From NCBI GenBank assembly GCA_014529385.2, contig CM043960.1, positions 36,718,781-36,782,780 on the forward strand: 64,000 bases of DNA, given 5' to 3'. A program made the position numbers and the translations under genes. This DNA comes from Adiantum capillus-veneris. Its lineage: Eukaryota > Streptophyta > Polypodiopsida > Polypodiales > Pteridaceae. Below the pieces are notes generated by a model that did not search any database, was not told the DNA's origin, and worked only from the letters and a program-made list of their open reading frames with translations. Position 1 is the stretch's first letter; each line of letters begins with the position of its first letter. Of this stretch, positions 1-8,448 are shown one piece after another.

Positions 1-557
1 TCTGGAGAGGCCTGTATCTGTAGCATCCAGCTCTCTCAGCATCTCCTCTGAAGTATCATAAAATACTGTCTAATGATGGGCAGTCCTAGCATTGAAATCC
101 CCTAGAATGATGATGTCACCATCTCTAGAGAACTCCCATATGTCATCTCCAAAATAGAGAAAGGGGACTGTCCTCTGGGTGGTGCATACACTGACGTGCT
201 CGGGGGAAAGTAGCAAATAGCAATGTAAAGATATATGTCTGTCTCTGCTCTCAGCCTCACCCACATGTACCTAGCTTGCTCATCTCTGCGGGCTATATGT
301 ATCAATGGCTGCAACTCCTCCCTGAATAACACTGCCACTCCTCCTGATCCCCGCCCTCTGCGCTCTGATCGTGTCTCCTGTCTATAGGCAGTCTCCCATC
401 TATATCCATTGATGTGAGGCATAGACTGCCCATGGGCCTGATGTGTCTCAGAGTAGAAGACGATGTCTCTTCCCCTGAAACTATCCTCAAAGGCGCCCAC
501 ATCAAGTCGCATAGATCCATTACAATTCCACGTGGCAACTTTGAGGGTGGTCCCACG
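1..557 (-). pseudogene. LINE ORF2 N-terminus (APE-type endonuclease), broken
   Basis: Reading leftward from about 557, the frame gives the endonuclease start (TWNCNGSMRLDVGAF), then ETHQ, the RRGRGSGGVAVLF block and YFPPSTSVYA, all matching the ORF2 at 27013-30405. Near position 150-170 the frame changes, and the DDIWEFSRDGD-GDFNART catalytic segment continues in the frame of 264-70. The ATG used by the 27013 copy is not present here (the codon reads GTT), so translation would need another start. Together with the frame change this makes the copy a pseudogene. The reverse transcriptase lies outside the window. Confidence 0.8.
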
Positions 558-569
558 GGTCTCGCACCG

Positions 570-1514
570 TCATGTGGAGCGCCGCTCTACAATCACAACC
601 CGGCCATCTCTGTAGAAGGCCGTCTTTCCCTTCTCCCTTGCCGCTCGAATCTCTGGCATTACCTCTCTCATATGCGCAAGCTGTGTGAGAGTGAGGTCAT
701 CTCCAAGGAATATGCCCGTTTTCTTTAGTGTAGGACGCTTCTTCAAGAAGTCCTTCTTTGCCTCCATGGATGGGAAACGGATGATTAGAGCTCTCCCTTT
801 TGAAGTCTCCCCATTGCCTTGTGTCTTCTTCCCCACCCTCCATGCCTTTGTATCAGTAGCCTCACTAGCCATCATGCGGAGAAGTTCTTCAACTTCCCCT
901 TCCACATCATCTCGGTCTTTTAGACCGGTTACTCTTATATGCAAAGCTCTAGTTTTCCTTCGTTGTTCTTCTTCTAGAGTCATGTTGATGATTGTAGGAG
1001 TGGGGACAGATGTGGTTTCTTTCCCCTTGCCTTTCTTAGCGACTTCTATCCACTTCTCGGCCTCATCCGCCTTCTTTTGTGTCTTCGTGATCGCATCCAT
1101 CCACGAAGACGTCTTTACCATCTTTTGTTTCTCCTCCTCTTTGACCATCCGTACTTGCTCTTTGATGACCTTGATTTCCTCTACTACCGAAGGCTGGAAT
1201 TCCCCCTCCTCTAGTCCACTGCTCGCTCTATCGGCAAGTTCTCGCTTGAGAGCTGAGACCTCTTCTTTAAGTGCTTTGGAGTCCGCCTTAATTGCTTGTA
1301 GCTCTGCGTGCAGGTCCTCTTTCTCTTTCTTCCACTGCGCGCCTTCGTTGAGAAACATTTGAAGAAGGTTGGCCTTCTCTTTCCACCATCCCTCCATATC
1401 GGCTTTCCAATCTTTCATCTCCCTCTCCATTTGTGTAATCCGCTTGTTTGTAAGCACAAAAGTTGCCTTCGGATGGGGCTTACATACCGGCGAAGCAGTC
1501 ATTACGTCCATCAA
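570..1514 (-). CDS. LINE ORF1 protein, coiled coil plus L1-ORF1p-like nucleic-acid-binding domain
   Basis: An open frame of 314 codons. Residues about 25-160 are rich in Glu/Lys with hydrophobic heptads, as expected for a coiled coil that drives oligomerisation. Residues about 190-270 look like the RRM-like domain of L1 ORF1p, with the order RVTGL, a leucine-rich helix, AWRVGKK and ALIIRFPSMEAKKDFL. Residues about 270-310 match the C-terminal domain (FLGDDLTLTQLAHMREVMPE, then AFYRDGRVVI). Family members act as RNA chaperones that coat LINE RNA in the ribonucleoprotein particle. This is the only unbroken ORF1 in the window; the copy at 26718-26982 keeps just the C-terminal part and the one at 41295-42171 is broken. 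Assignment to the transposase_22 type is by pattern recognition and was not searched. Confidence 0.75.
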   Translation of the reverse strand: MMDVMTASPVCKPHPKATFVLTNKRITQMEREMKDWKADMEGWWKEKANLLQMFLNEGAQWKKEKEDLHAELQAIKADSKALKEEVSALKRELADRASSGLEEGEFQPSVVEEIKVIKEQVRMVKEEEKQKMVKTSSWMDAITKTQKKADEAEKWIEVAKKGKGKETTSVPTPTIINMTLEEEQRRKTRALHIRVTGLKDRDDVEGEVEELLRMMASEATDTKAWRVGKKTQGNGETSKGRALIIRFPSMEAKKDFLKKRPTLKKTGIFLGDDLTLTQLAHMREVMPEIRAAREKGKTAFYRDGRVVIVERRST

Positions 1515-1757
1515 AAATCAAAAATACAATCTGCACTTCTGCCAAGTCAACCCCCTATGTCCACATCACACATACATCCCTGTCCCGCATGATGCATACA
1601 TGTGTGTTCCCCATATCAATCATACATTTTTTATTTTCTGCAATTTCGTGTCAATGCTGCAAATTATTTAAAGCCTGAGATTCTGAACTTTCCTTGCAGG
1701 AAATCTGAAAATGTGAATCTGAAAAATGTCCGTACTGTAATGCACCTGCGGGTTTTG

Positions 1758-2050
1758 TGGGGGGGGGGGGGGGTGCAGTTCAGACGCTAGTAATCCCGTG
1801 TGGTGGGGGGTTGGGGGTGTTGGCGCACTGTCACAACAGGGGGGGGGAGGGTGCAGTCCAGCTGAACAGCAGCCCAGGTGACGCGCAGGTAGCAGCCACC
1901 AAGTGGCGCGGATCAGCAGCAACAGGCAGTTGGCACGCGTCAGCAGTAGGCAGCAGCAAACAGGTGGCGCGCAGGCAGCAGCCAGCAGGTGGCGTAGGTC
2001 AGCAGCAGGCAGTTGGCAGCAGGTCAGCAGCAGCAGTCAGCGCGTCACCT
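1758..2050. repeat. Low-complexity block: G-runs and CAG-rich sequence
   Basis: A run of about 14 G at 1758-1771, further G-runs to about 1850, then a degenerate CAGCAG/GGCAG-rich stretch at about 1865-2045. An open frame crosses it only because the short repeat lacks stops, so I do not call a gene. Nothing else is recognised between the LINE copy 1 5' end and the LINE tail at 2053. Confidence 0.6.
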
Positions 2051-2052
2051 GC

Positions 2053-2140
2053 GAGAGAGAGAGAGAGAAATGAAATGAATTGAAATGTTATATTAACGTC
2101 TTCAAAAGGCCAAAATGACCTATGAGACCAATCAGTTACA
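2053..2140 (-). repeat. LINE 3' terminus: conserved hairpin and TC-rich tail
   Basis: On the minus strand this reads a GGTCTCATA block, the hairpin GGTCATTTTGGCC (2120-2108; 5-bp stem with one G-U pair), the motif TTTTGAAGACGTTAATATAAC, ATTTC-type repeats and a short TC tail. It matches the 3' end of the nearly intact LINE (30838-30905). The LINE body that should lie to the right (2141 onward) is not recognisable, so this is a heavily 5'-truncated insertion or belongs to a different body. Confidence 0.75.
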
Positions 2141-2299
2141 AAATAGTGAATCTAATACCATGTCTGGGTACAAAAGAACTAGAAGTGGAACAAAATACTA
2201 CTACTACTACTACAATCTAAAACTACGTGGGTGTAGCAGCTGATACAATAGGTACCCGGTAAACTGGATGTAACAGTGTGAGAAACAAAGATGGAAGAA

Positions 2300-2330
<31 letters not shown>

Positions 2331-2739
2331 ATGGCACGAGAGAGAAAGAGACAATGGCACGAGAGAGAAAGAAGAGACATGACATGAGACAGATGGTGGA
2401 AAGGCTGGCAGCCCAATAACTCCAAATGGCTACATGGTGTGAGAGAATACAATGAGAAAGAGGGTGCCGCCCCTCGTATATATAGGAGAATAGGGGCTGG
2501 TGGGGCAATAATCCTCAATATAACCCAAAGACCTAAAAATATGACCCTCCAATATAAATGGGGGAATGTGTGACCAAAACAGGTCTAAAGTGGCGAACGT
2601 GCTGAACAACCCTAAGTGTGCCTGAGATCCCTGTCCAGCAGGTGTACGGGTGGCCAACCCGCAACCAAGGGCCAGTGCACGTGAGTGGTGAGGAGCCTAT
2701 AGACAGTGTGCGAAGCATCTAAAGATGAAGAATCTAACA
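2141..2739. other. Unassigned, with GA-rich microsatellite
   Basis: No supported gene. It holds a GA run at about 2306-2330 and GAGAGA-rich repeats around it to about 2395, and a TATATATA-like string at about 2477. Its short open frames have no recognisable domain. Confidence 0.5.
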
Positions 2740-2820
2740 TACATTAGCATCACAATCTCCTTTCATAGAAGATTCTACAATAGTTGCACTTGTAGTGGAA
2801 CCCGCCTCTTTCTTCTTGGC
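2740..2820 (-). pseudogene. Ty1/copia-like gag remnant, downstream half
   Basis: With 16980-17047 this forms one minus-strand frame interrupted by the LTR element. Removing that element and one copy of its TTGGC duplication gives a CCHC zinc knuckle (CHYC...H....C) and a Lys-rich stretch (KLKAKEAKKKEAG) followed by about 20 codons to a TAG near 2740. The zinc knuckle is the type found in copia gag proteins. It shows the big element landed inside older retrotransposon DNA. Confidence 0.6.
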
Positions 2821-3392
2821 TGTAGCAGGCTACAGTATCACTTTCACAAGACACTCAGTTAGTACATTTGGTCTGGTGTGAACCGTCGGGGTCTGGTTCA
2901 CACTGGACGGACTCTCTTGGGCTGGGCTGGGCAGTGACACATGGCAGGATACGGACGGTGGTCTAGTGGACATCGTGGCCACGTCACCACCACCACTCAC
3001 TTTGGAGATTGGCTTAGGTGGCTGACATTGATGGGCAGTTGGGTCATTGTCATCATCTGCTTCACAGGATTATCTTGTACGTAGTCGTCTAGAGCAAGTC
3101 TTACACAGAGCACCGCTTCACCATCCCTGCACATTTGAGCCTCGACACCCCCATTTGTACCTGTGAGTCCTGGGCTGGAGCTGAGTGTGCTGCCATGCCA
3201 GAGTCTATACATGGTTCTTTGAGCTAGTCGAGTCCACATGTTCTAGTCCACTGTTGTGTCTCTGTTGTTTTCCATTATTTCTGTGTTTCATTCTGTTTGA
3301 GAGAGTTTCCATTTGTTTGAGTGAGATTGTCACGCACATTGCACTGAGGGGCACCCACACTGTAGAGAGCACGACACATTATCCGCGCTACA
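2821..3392 (+). repeat. 5' LTR of gag-only element 1
   Basis: Starts with TGTAGCAGGCTACA, a short palindrome, and ends CGCGCTACA. It is nearly identical over 572 bases to 16408-16979. Confidence 0.92.
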
Positions 3393-3821
3393 AGTGCTCT
3401 CATTTTGGCGATCACGGTGGGACCTCAACTGAAGTCTCACTCTGTTGAGTAGCTGGTTTCTTCGCTTCGCCTGTGCAGCCTGTTGGTCTGGTCCAGTTTC
3501 ACCCTTGACAGCTCAATCTAGCTGGTCTAGTCTCTCGCCTTGTTGGTCTGGTCCTCTATCACCCTGGTCCACCCAGTGCTCGTCCTGGTCTAGTCCTTCT
3601 CGTCCCTGGTCTAGCCCTTCCTCGTCCTGGTCCAAGCCAGGTGGTCTAGTCACTCGCCCTGGTCTAGTAGAGTCTAGACCAATGTTCACCCAAGTGAAGG
3701 TCTCCTTGCCCAAAGCTTGGTGGGGTTGGCGTTTACTGCATGACACATACAAGGAGGTCTTTGGAGCATCAAAAGTGCACTACTGAGTCCTCTGAAGTAC
3801 TACCACAGACGACGTCAACCC
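3393..3821 (+). repeat. Leader of element 1 with a degenerate minisatellite
   Basis: Untranslated leader between LTR and gag. At about 3480-3675 it carries an imperfect repeat of about 10-12 bases based on CTGGTCTAGTC/CTGGTCCA. A TGGCGATCACGG string at 3406, 13 bases past the LTR, is a possible but unproven primer binding site. Confidence 0.55.
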
Positions 3822-5944
3822 TTGGTGCCCAGTAGAAGCATATTAACCCCATCACCCATACCTACTCATACGGCTACCTCCATTCCTTCGACCGGTTCTA
3901 CATCCTCCAGGTCACCTTCTCCGGTAAGGCTCTCCCCTATTCTGTTACAGCAAGCTAGTGAGCAACAAACTCAGGAGCAAGAGGCCATGGAGGAGCTCAC
4001 AAGTGTTCTAGCAAAGGTGAACATCAAGTTCCCTACCTTTAAAGGTCTCTCCGCAGAAGATGCAGACGACCATGCTCGGAGGTTTGTCTCTCTTTGCAGA
4101 GGTCGTGGCCTCAACAGAGAAGACGCATACCTGGTGCTCTTCCCGTCCACCTTGGATGGTCTTGCAGATAAATGGTACAATCAGTTTGCTGAAAACCACT
4201 TTACTACTTGGACCATGTTAAGACAGCAGTTCTGTGAAGCTTTCCGACCAGGGGATTATCAAGAGAAGATTCTAGATGAGTTGGCCAACCTGTTGCTCCA
4301 GCCCAAGGAGACATTTGCAGAGCTCATGACTAGAACAAAGTCCTTGGTCGCCAAGCTGCCTCAGCAACCAGGGGAATTCATGGTGAAGAAGTGGGTAGAG
4401 AAGGCTCTGCCTAAGACTTCTCAACAAAAGCTCAGAGAAAGTCTCCGTCCCGAAGCCAGTCTGGAGGACTTTGTTGCTACTGCTACTAGAATAGAGGGAG
4501 CAAGAAGGCAATTCACTGACTCTCCTCAGTTAGATACTGCCCCTGTACTCATGGACAGTCCATCGGACCCCTTGACTTCGTTAAGAAGGGAACTAGAAGC
4601 CCTAAAGTTACAGCGGGCCCTTCACGAAGAGAGATCCTTCTCTCTCAGACAGGAGAAGCCTCCACATCAAGAGGCTTATGATCAACTTAAAAGAGAATTA
4701 GAAGAGCTCAGGTCTCAGCAGGAGACTAAGGCTATGGTATGGTGTAGTTCATGCCACTCTCCAGGACACCCTCCACAGGACTGTCCCCTTCGCTCTTATT
4801 GCCACTTCTGCGAATAATCGGGTCATGAAGATAAGGATTGCTACTATATAAAGGGATTGCACAAAATACAGCAAAGTCTTGGTCCTACTCTCCAACAGGG
4901 GTTAGCACCAGCATCCAACATGGTTTCCCACTACGGCCATCCCAACTACATGCCACCTTTGCTCAATACCCCTGCTGTCCAAGGTATGTCAAGTACTTTC
5001 TCGGCTCAAAGTTTTTATAATGCTAATGCCACCTCAACCCCTCAGAGCTTCTACACTTCAGCCTCCAACTCCATGCAGCAACCACCTCGTCCCCCGTTTC
5101 GTCCTTCCAATCGGCCCATACTCTGCTACAGATGCGGAGAATATGGGCATTATCAGAGCAAGTGTCCTTTACCTGAGGGGTCCCCTCCTTGTCGTCATTG
5201 CTCTGATTCGAAGGATCACTACAGTAAGGATTGTCCCACGCAAAGGGCATCCACGTCTTCAAGCTCGACTCAGAACCAGCAAGAATTCACCTTCCCGAAG
5301 ATAAACTTGATTACTGTGAACACCGTGCCTCAACCATCACCTGCTACTCATGTGGTTAAGCCACTGCAAGTGGAGGAGCCTGCTGGTGTCCTTACTCAGG
5401 CACAAAGAGCAGCTCTTGGTCTCAGTCTGCCCACAGGTCCACCTCGCCAGTCCCCACTTCCTCAAGCTGGTCTATTTGACCCAAAGGACGAGTCCTTCAA
5501 AATTGCTCAGAGCAAACCAACTTTCCTGTTATCTGACATTGATGGAGCCTTCTTAGAAGCAGTGGCTGACTTGGAACAGAATAAGGTCCCAAAGGGAGCC
5601 CAGTTGGAAGGCGCCAAGCCCACAGCAGAAGCCATCTTGAAAAATACTTTTCAGCAGGTGTCACTATACGACATGCTAAGGCTCGACGCAACACTCAGAA
5701 GTGACACTCTGTCAGTCATTCAATCTCTGTACCCGGGCACTGGGCCTAGTGGCGGGCACCTCCCTGTACAGCCCTCAGAGTCTTATTTGATTTCCTATCC
5801 AACTGCTCCCCTCACCGATTATAAAAGTCCTCGTCTCACCGGATCTATTCTTGGGCACCAGCTATCGAGCGTCATCGTTGATGGTGGATGTGGCATCAAC
5901 CTGATGCCCGAGTTCACTATGTTAGCTCTAGGTCTACAGCCTAC
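3822..5944 (+). pseudogene. Gag with four zinc knuckles and start of retropepsin-like domain (element 1)
   Basis: One frame runs from ATG 3822 to the chromovirus insertion, broken by a single TAA at 4815-4817. The N-terminal third is Ser/Pro-rich. Residues about 65-230 form a Ty3-type retrotransposon gag domain (FPTFKGLSAEDADDHARRF, DKWYNQF, FCEAFRPG). A coiled-coil-like Glu/Lys region follows. Then come CCHC knuckles CSSC...H....C, CHFC...H....C (the stop lies inside this one), CYRC...H....C and CRHC....H....C. After a Pro-rich linker the frame enters a retropepsin-like stretch with VDGGCGINLMPE, where D-G-G stands for the usual DSG/DTG. The coding sequence resumes at 14664. The protein would form virus-like particles in the cytoplasm and bind element RNA. 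The start codon is the first ATG that keeps the gag frame; upstream sequence is repetitive. Confidence 0.85.
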
Positions 5945-7421
5945 TATAACCGGCCTGTTCAATCCAAAAAGGGCGGTAGACTTTACTTTAAACCTTGATT
6001 TAGCTTTCACCCATTATTAGTCGTCTATTTTACCTGTACTTTCAAGACACAACAAAGGGGAGAGGGATACAGGCTGCTAGATTGCACCTGTATGAGTAGA
6101 CGGACACCAGATTGGCCCCTAACTTAGGCTCCCCTTTCGGTATTTCTTTATTGCTCAAAAGAGGGAATAAACGCTGTGGTTCCCTACAAGCTGCCCCGCA
6201 CAAACTCGGCTGAATTTCCACTGTTCCAGCCCGATTTCTGCAGCATAACTGTACTAGAACCCTTCACGGTCAGTATTCCCACGCATTAAATGACTTTCCC
6301 GACGCATACGGGCACTTTGCAAAACCTGGCGAGAATCTGCAGCACGCTGAATTCTCTGTTTTCAGCCCTGAAAATGCGCCAGATCACCTGTACAGCGGTC
6401 CGCTTGCGTCCCCGAACCTCCTGGGGGTATTAGGGTCCGTTTAGGGCCAAAACCCTAAACCTGCAAAAATACACAGCAGGCTGTAATTTACTGTTTCGGG
6501 CTCCGTTTCGCATGCCGGTCGCATCCGTAGCAAGTCCTCGAGCTCCCGCACCTGTAGGGCTACTTGCCCTCTGAATCGGACAAGATTTCTGACTTGAAAC
6601 CTCTCCGAATTCACCTGTACCTGCGGGGGATTAGCCGCTAGCTAATTCAGTACCTGTGCAAGAGGCTCTTGCCTCGGCAATCGCGCATGAACCCACACAA
6701 CTGTACATTGGTCAAATGAAGAGCCCACTAGAGGGGCATAACATACTGCCAAAGGGGAGAGAGAGGGCAGTGCGTAGCGTGCAGGGCATCACTCCTGGCA
6801 CCGCACTGTGCATAAGAGGGAAAGCAAGCACTCTATAGCTCTTAACCTGTGACAAAAAACTAAAAATGAGGCTCTCCCCCTCCTAAATTCAGCGCCACTT
6901 CTTGTTGCATGAGGCAAGTGCACCAGAAGGTGCCACTTGGCACATTTATAAGCATTTTCCCGTTTCGGGGTTGCCGCCTAAAAATCTCCCAACCGGCTGC
7001 CCAGTTGACTTCACGGCAGAGTAAGAAAATGTTCCGTTTGTCATTCCGGAGGTAATGACGTCAACACATTTTCAGGTCCCAAAATAGCAGTTCCCTAAAT
7101 TTTAAGAGATGCTGCCATTGTATCTTTCTAGGTCATCCGACCCTCTTTGTACACTGCGGCCACATCCAGAACTGAAATGTAGCCTTTGTAGCAAAGGATT
7201 CCACTTTGGCTAGTCAATGACCCCACTTGGCTAACCATAGTCCTTGTCCAACCTTAGTGCTCTCTTGCCCTCAGGCCTGGACTCCCTCTGGACAGTTCCA
7301 CACTAGCTATGCAATGCAGGGGAGTTAGATTTCCCGAGGGGTGTTTCCAAAAAGTGAAAGTAAATAGATAATAAGAAAGAAATCAACAAAAAGGATAGAT
7401 AGTAGTCACACGCTGGTGACA
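5945..7421 (-). repeat. 3' LTR of chromovirus
   Basis: On the element strand it begins TGTCACCAGCG (7421) and ends CCGGTTATA (5945), where the other LTR ends CCGGTTACA, so the terminal CA has mutated here. A TATAAAT string on the element strand lies at 6950-6944 and is a likely core promoter site; the same string is at 14187-14181 in the other LTR. Confidence 0.92.
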
Positions 7422-7436
7422 TACCCCCCTCTTGAA
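7422..7436 (-). promoter_or_regulatory. Chromovirus polypurine tract
   Basis: On the element strand AAGAGGGGGGTA directly precedes the 3' LTR start. Such purine runs prime plus-strand DNA synthesis. Confidence 0.7.
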
Positions 7437-8058
7437 ATCTCAAACGTCCTCGTTTGCATCTATGTCGTACATGCTTACTGTCAACATTGATGTATTCAAC
7501 ACCTCGTCGACACATATACGACACATACATGCTCATTGTCAACCCTAGTGTATTCAACACCTCGTCGACTCATGTATTGCCTGCGTGTGAATCCTGTCCC
7601 AATGACATAGTGGTAGCTATGCACTCTGCCATTGCTTTGAGTCACTAACTTTCCAATGACAAAATGGTAGCTGCACATTTTGCCACTCTCTTATAGTACA
7701 CGTTGGATCCCGTAACACTTTCGAGCGTACCCAAACCGACAGTTTAAGAATGCAGTTACACATGTACTCTTGAATAGAAGCAATCACTGTATCCTTGACA
7801 AAGTGACAAGAAATACTCACTTCTATAGCGCTAACCAAACTTTTGGACATTCCATAAGAGCAATTGCCAAACTGACAATCTGTACAGCTCTAACATTCAT
7901 GTAACAGGTATTTGAATTGAGCTCAGTTTAAATACCATGTACATCATTTGTTTCAGAAGCCATTCTCACACTGACAATCCATTTAGCTTTGAAACTCAAG
8001 GGGTCAAGGTAGGTTGCAAATCGAAGGCTTCCAGGTAAAGTGATAACACAGTTGGTGA
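7437..8058 (-). other. Chromovirus 3' untranslated region
   Basis: Between the chromodomain stop (8059) and the polypurine tract. A repeat of about 65-70 bases containing CAACACCTCGTCGAC occurs twice at 7490-7570. No gene seen. Confidence 0.6.
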
Positions 8059-8448
8059 CTATGCACGTTCACCTTCTTCCATCCACTTAGCATCCATTGG
8101 TGGATAGTTTCTGAACTTTACCAAGTAACGCCTAGCAACCTTGCCTTTTACTTTCCTTTCTTTGTGTGCCAAAATTTGTTCAGGGACCAAGATCTCATCA
8201 AGTTCCTCAACTTCCGGCTGATCTTCAGCTGGCATATCTTCTGGCACATCACCCACATAGGGTCTGAGAAGACTCACATGGAACGCATTATGAATCTTCC
8301 AATTGTCAGGCAATTTCAGCCTATATGCAACATCACTGATTATGTCGCACACTTGAAAAGGCCCATAGTAACGCATGCTGAGCTTTGGAAACAGTCTTTC
8401 CTTGCCCTTCATCTTCTTTAACCTTGCCTTTTCAAAGCGTAAAAGCAC
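8059..8448 (-). pseudogene. Chromovirus integrase C-terminus with chromodomain
   Basis: Continues the polyprotein frame after the TGA at 8449-8451. First the GPF/Y-type module (MRYYGPFQV, WKIHNAFHVSLLRPY), then an acidic linker, then a chromodomain (EILVPEQIL, RRYLVKFRNYPPMDAKWMEE) at the very C-terminus. In this clade the chromodomain contacts histone marks and steers integration. The natural stop is at 8059. It is cut off from the rest of pol by one stop codon only. Confidence 0.88.

Larger units (their letters stand above)
1..1590 (-). mobile_element. LINE-A copy 1, 5' portion (continues beyond window start)
   Basis: A non-LTR retrotransposon read right to left: a short 5' untranslated stretch, ORF1 (1514-570), then the endonuclease start of ORF2 running off the window at base 1. 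The same ORF1-ORF2 order and closely related protein sequence recur at 26718-30905 and 38030-42290. The exact 5' end is uncertain; I place it near 1590, where similarity to other copies can no longer be followed. ORF1 is intact while ORF2 has a frame break, so the copy is probably inactive. Confidence 0.85.

Noticed and set aside
685-1362. Plus-strand open frame of 225 codons
   Set aside because: It is the antisense shadow of the ORF1 on the minus strand, whose domains are clear.
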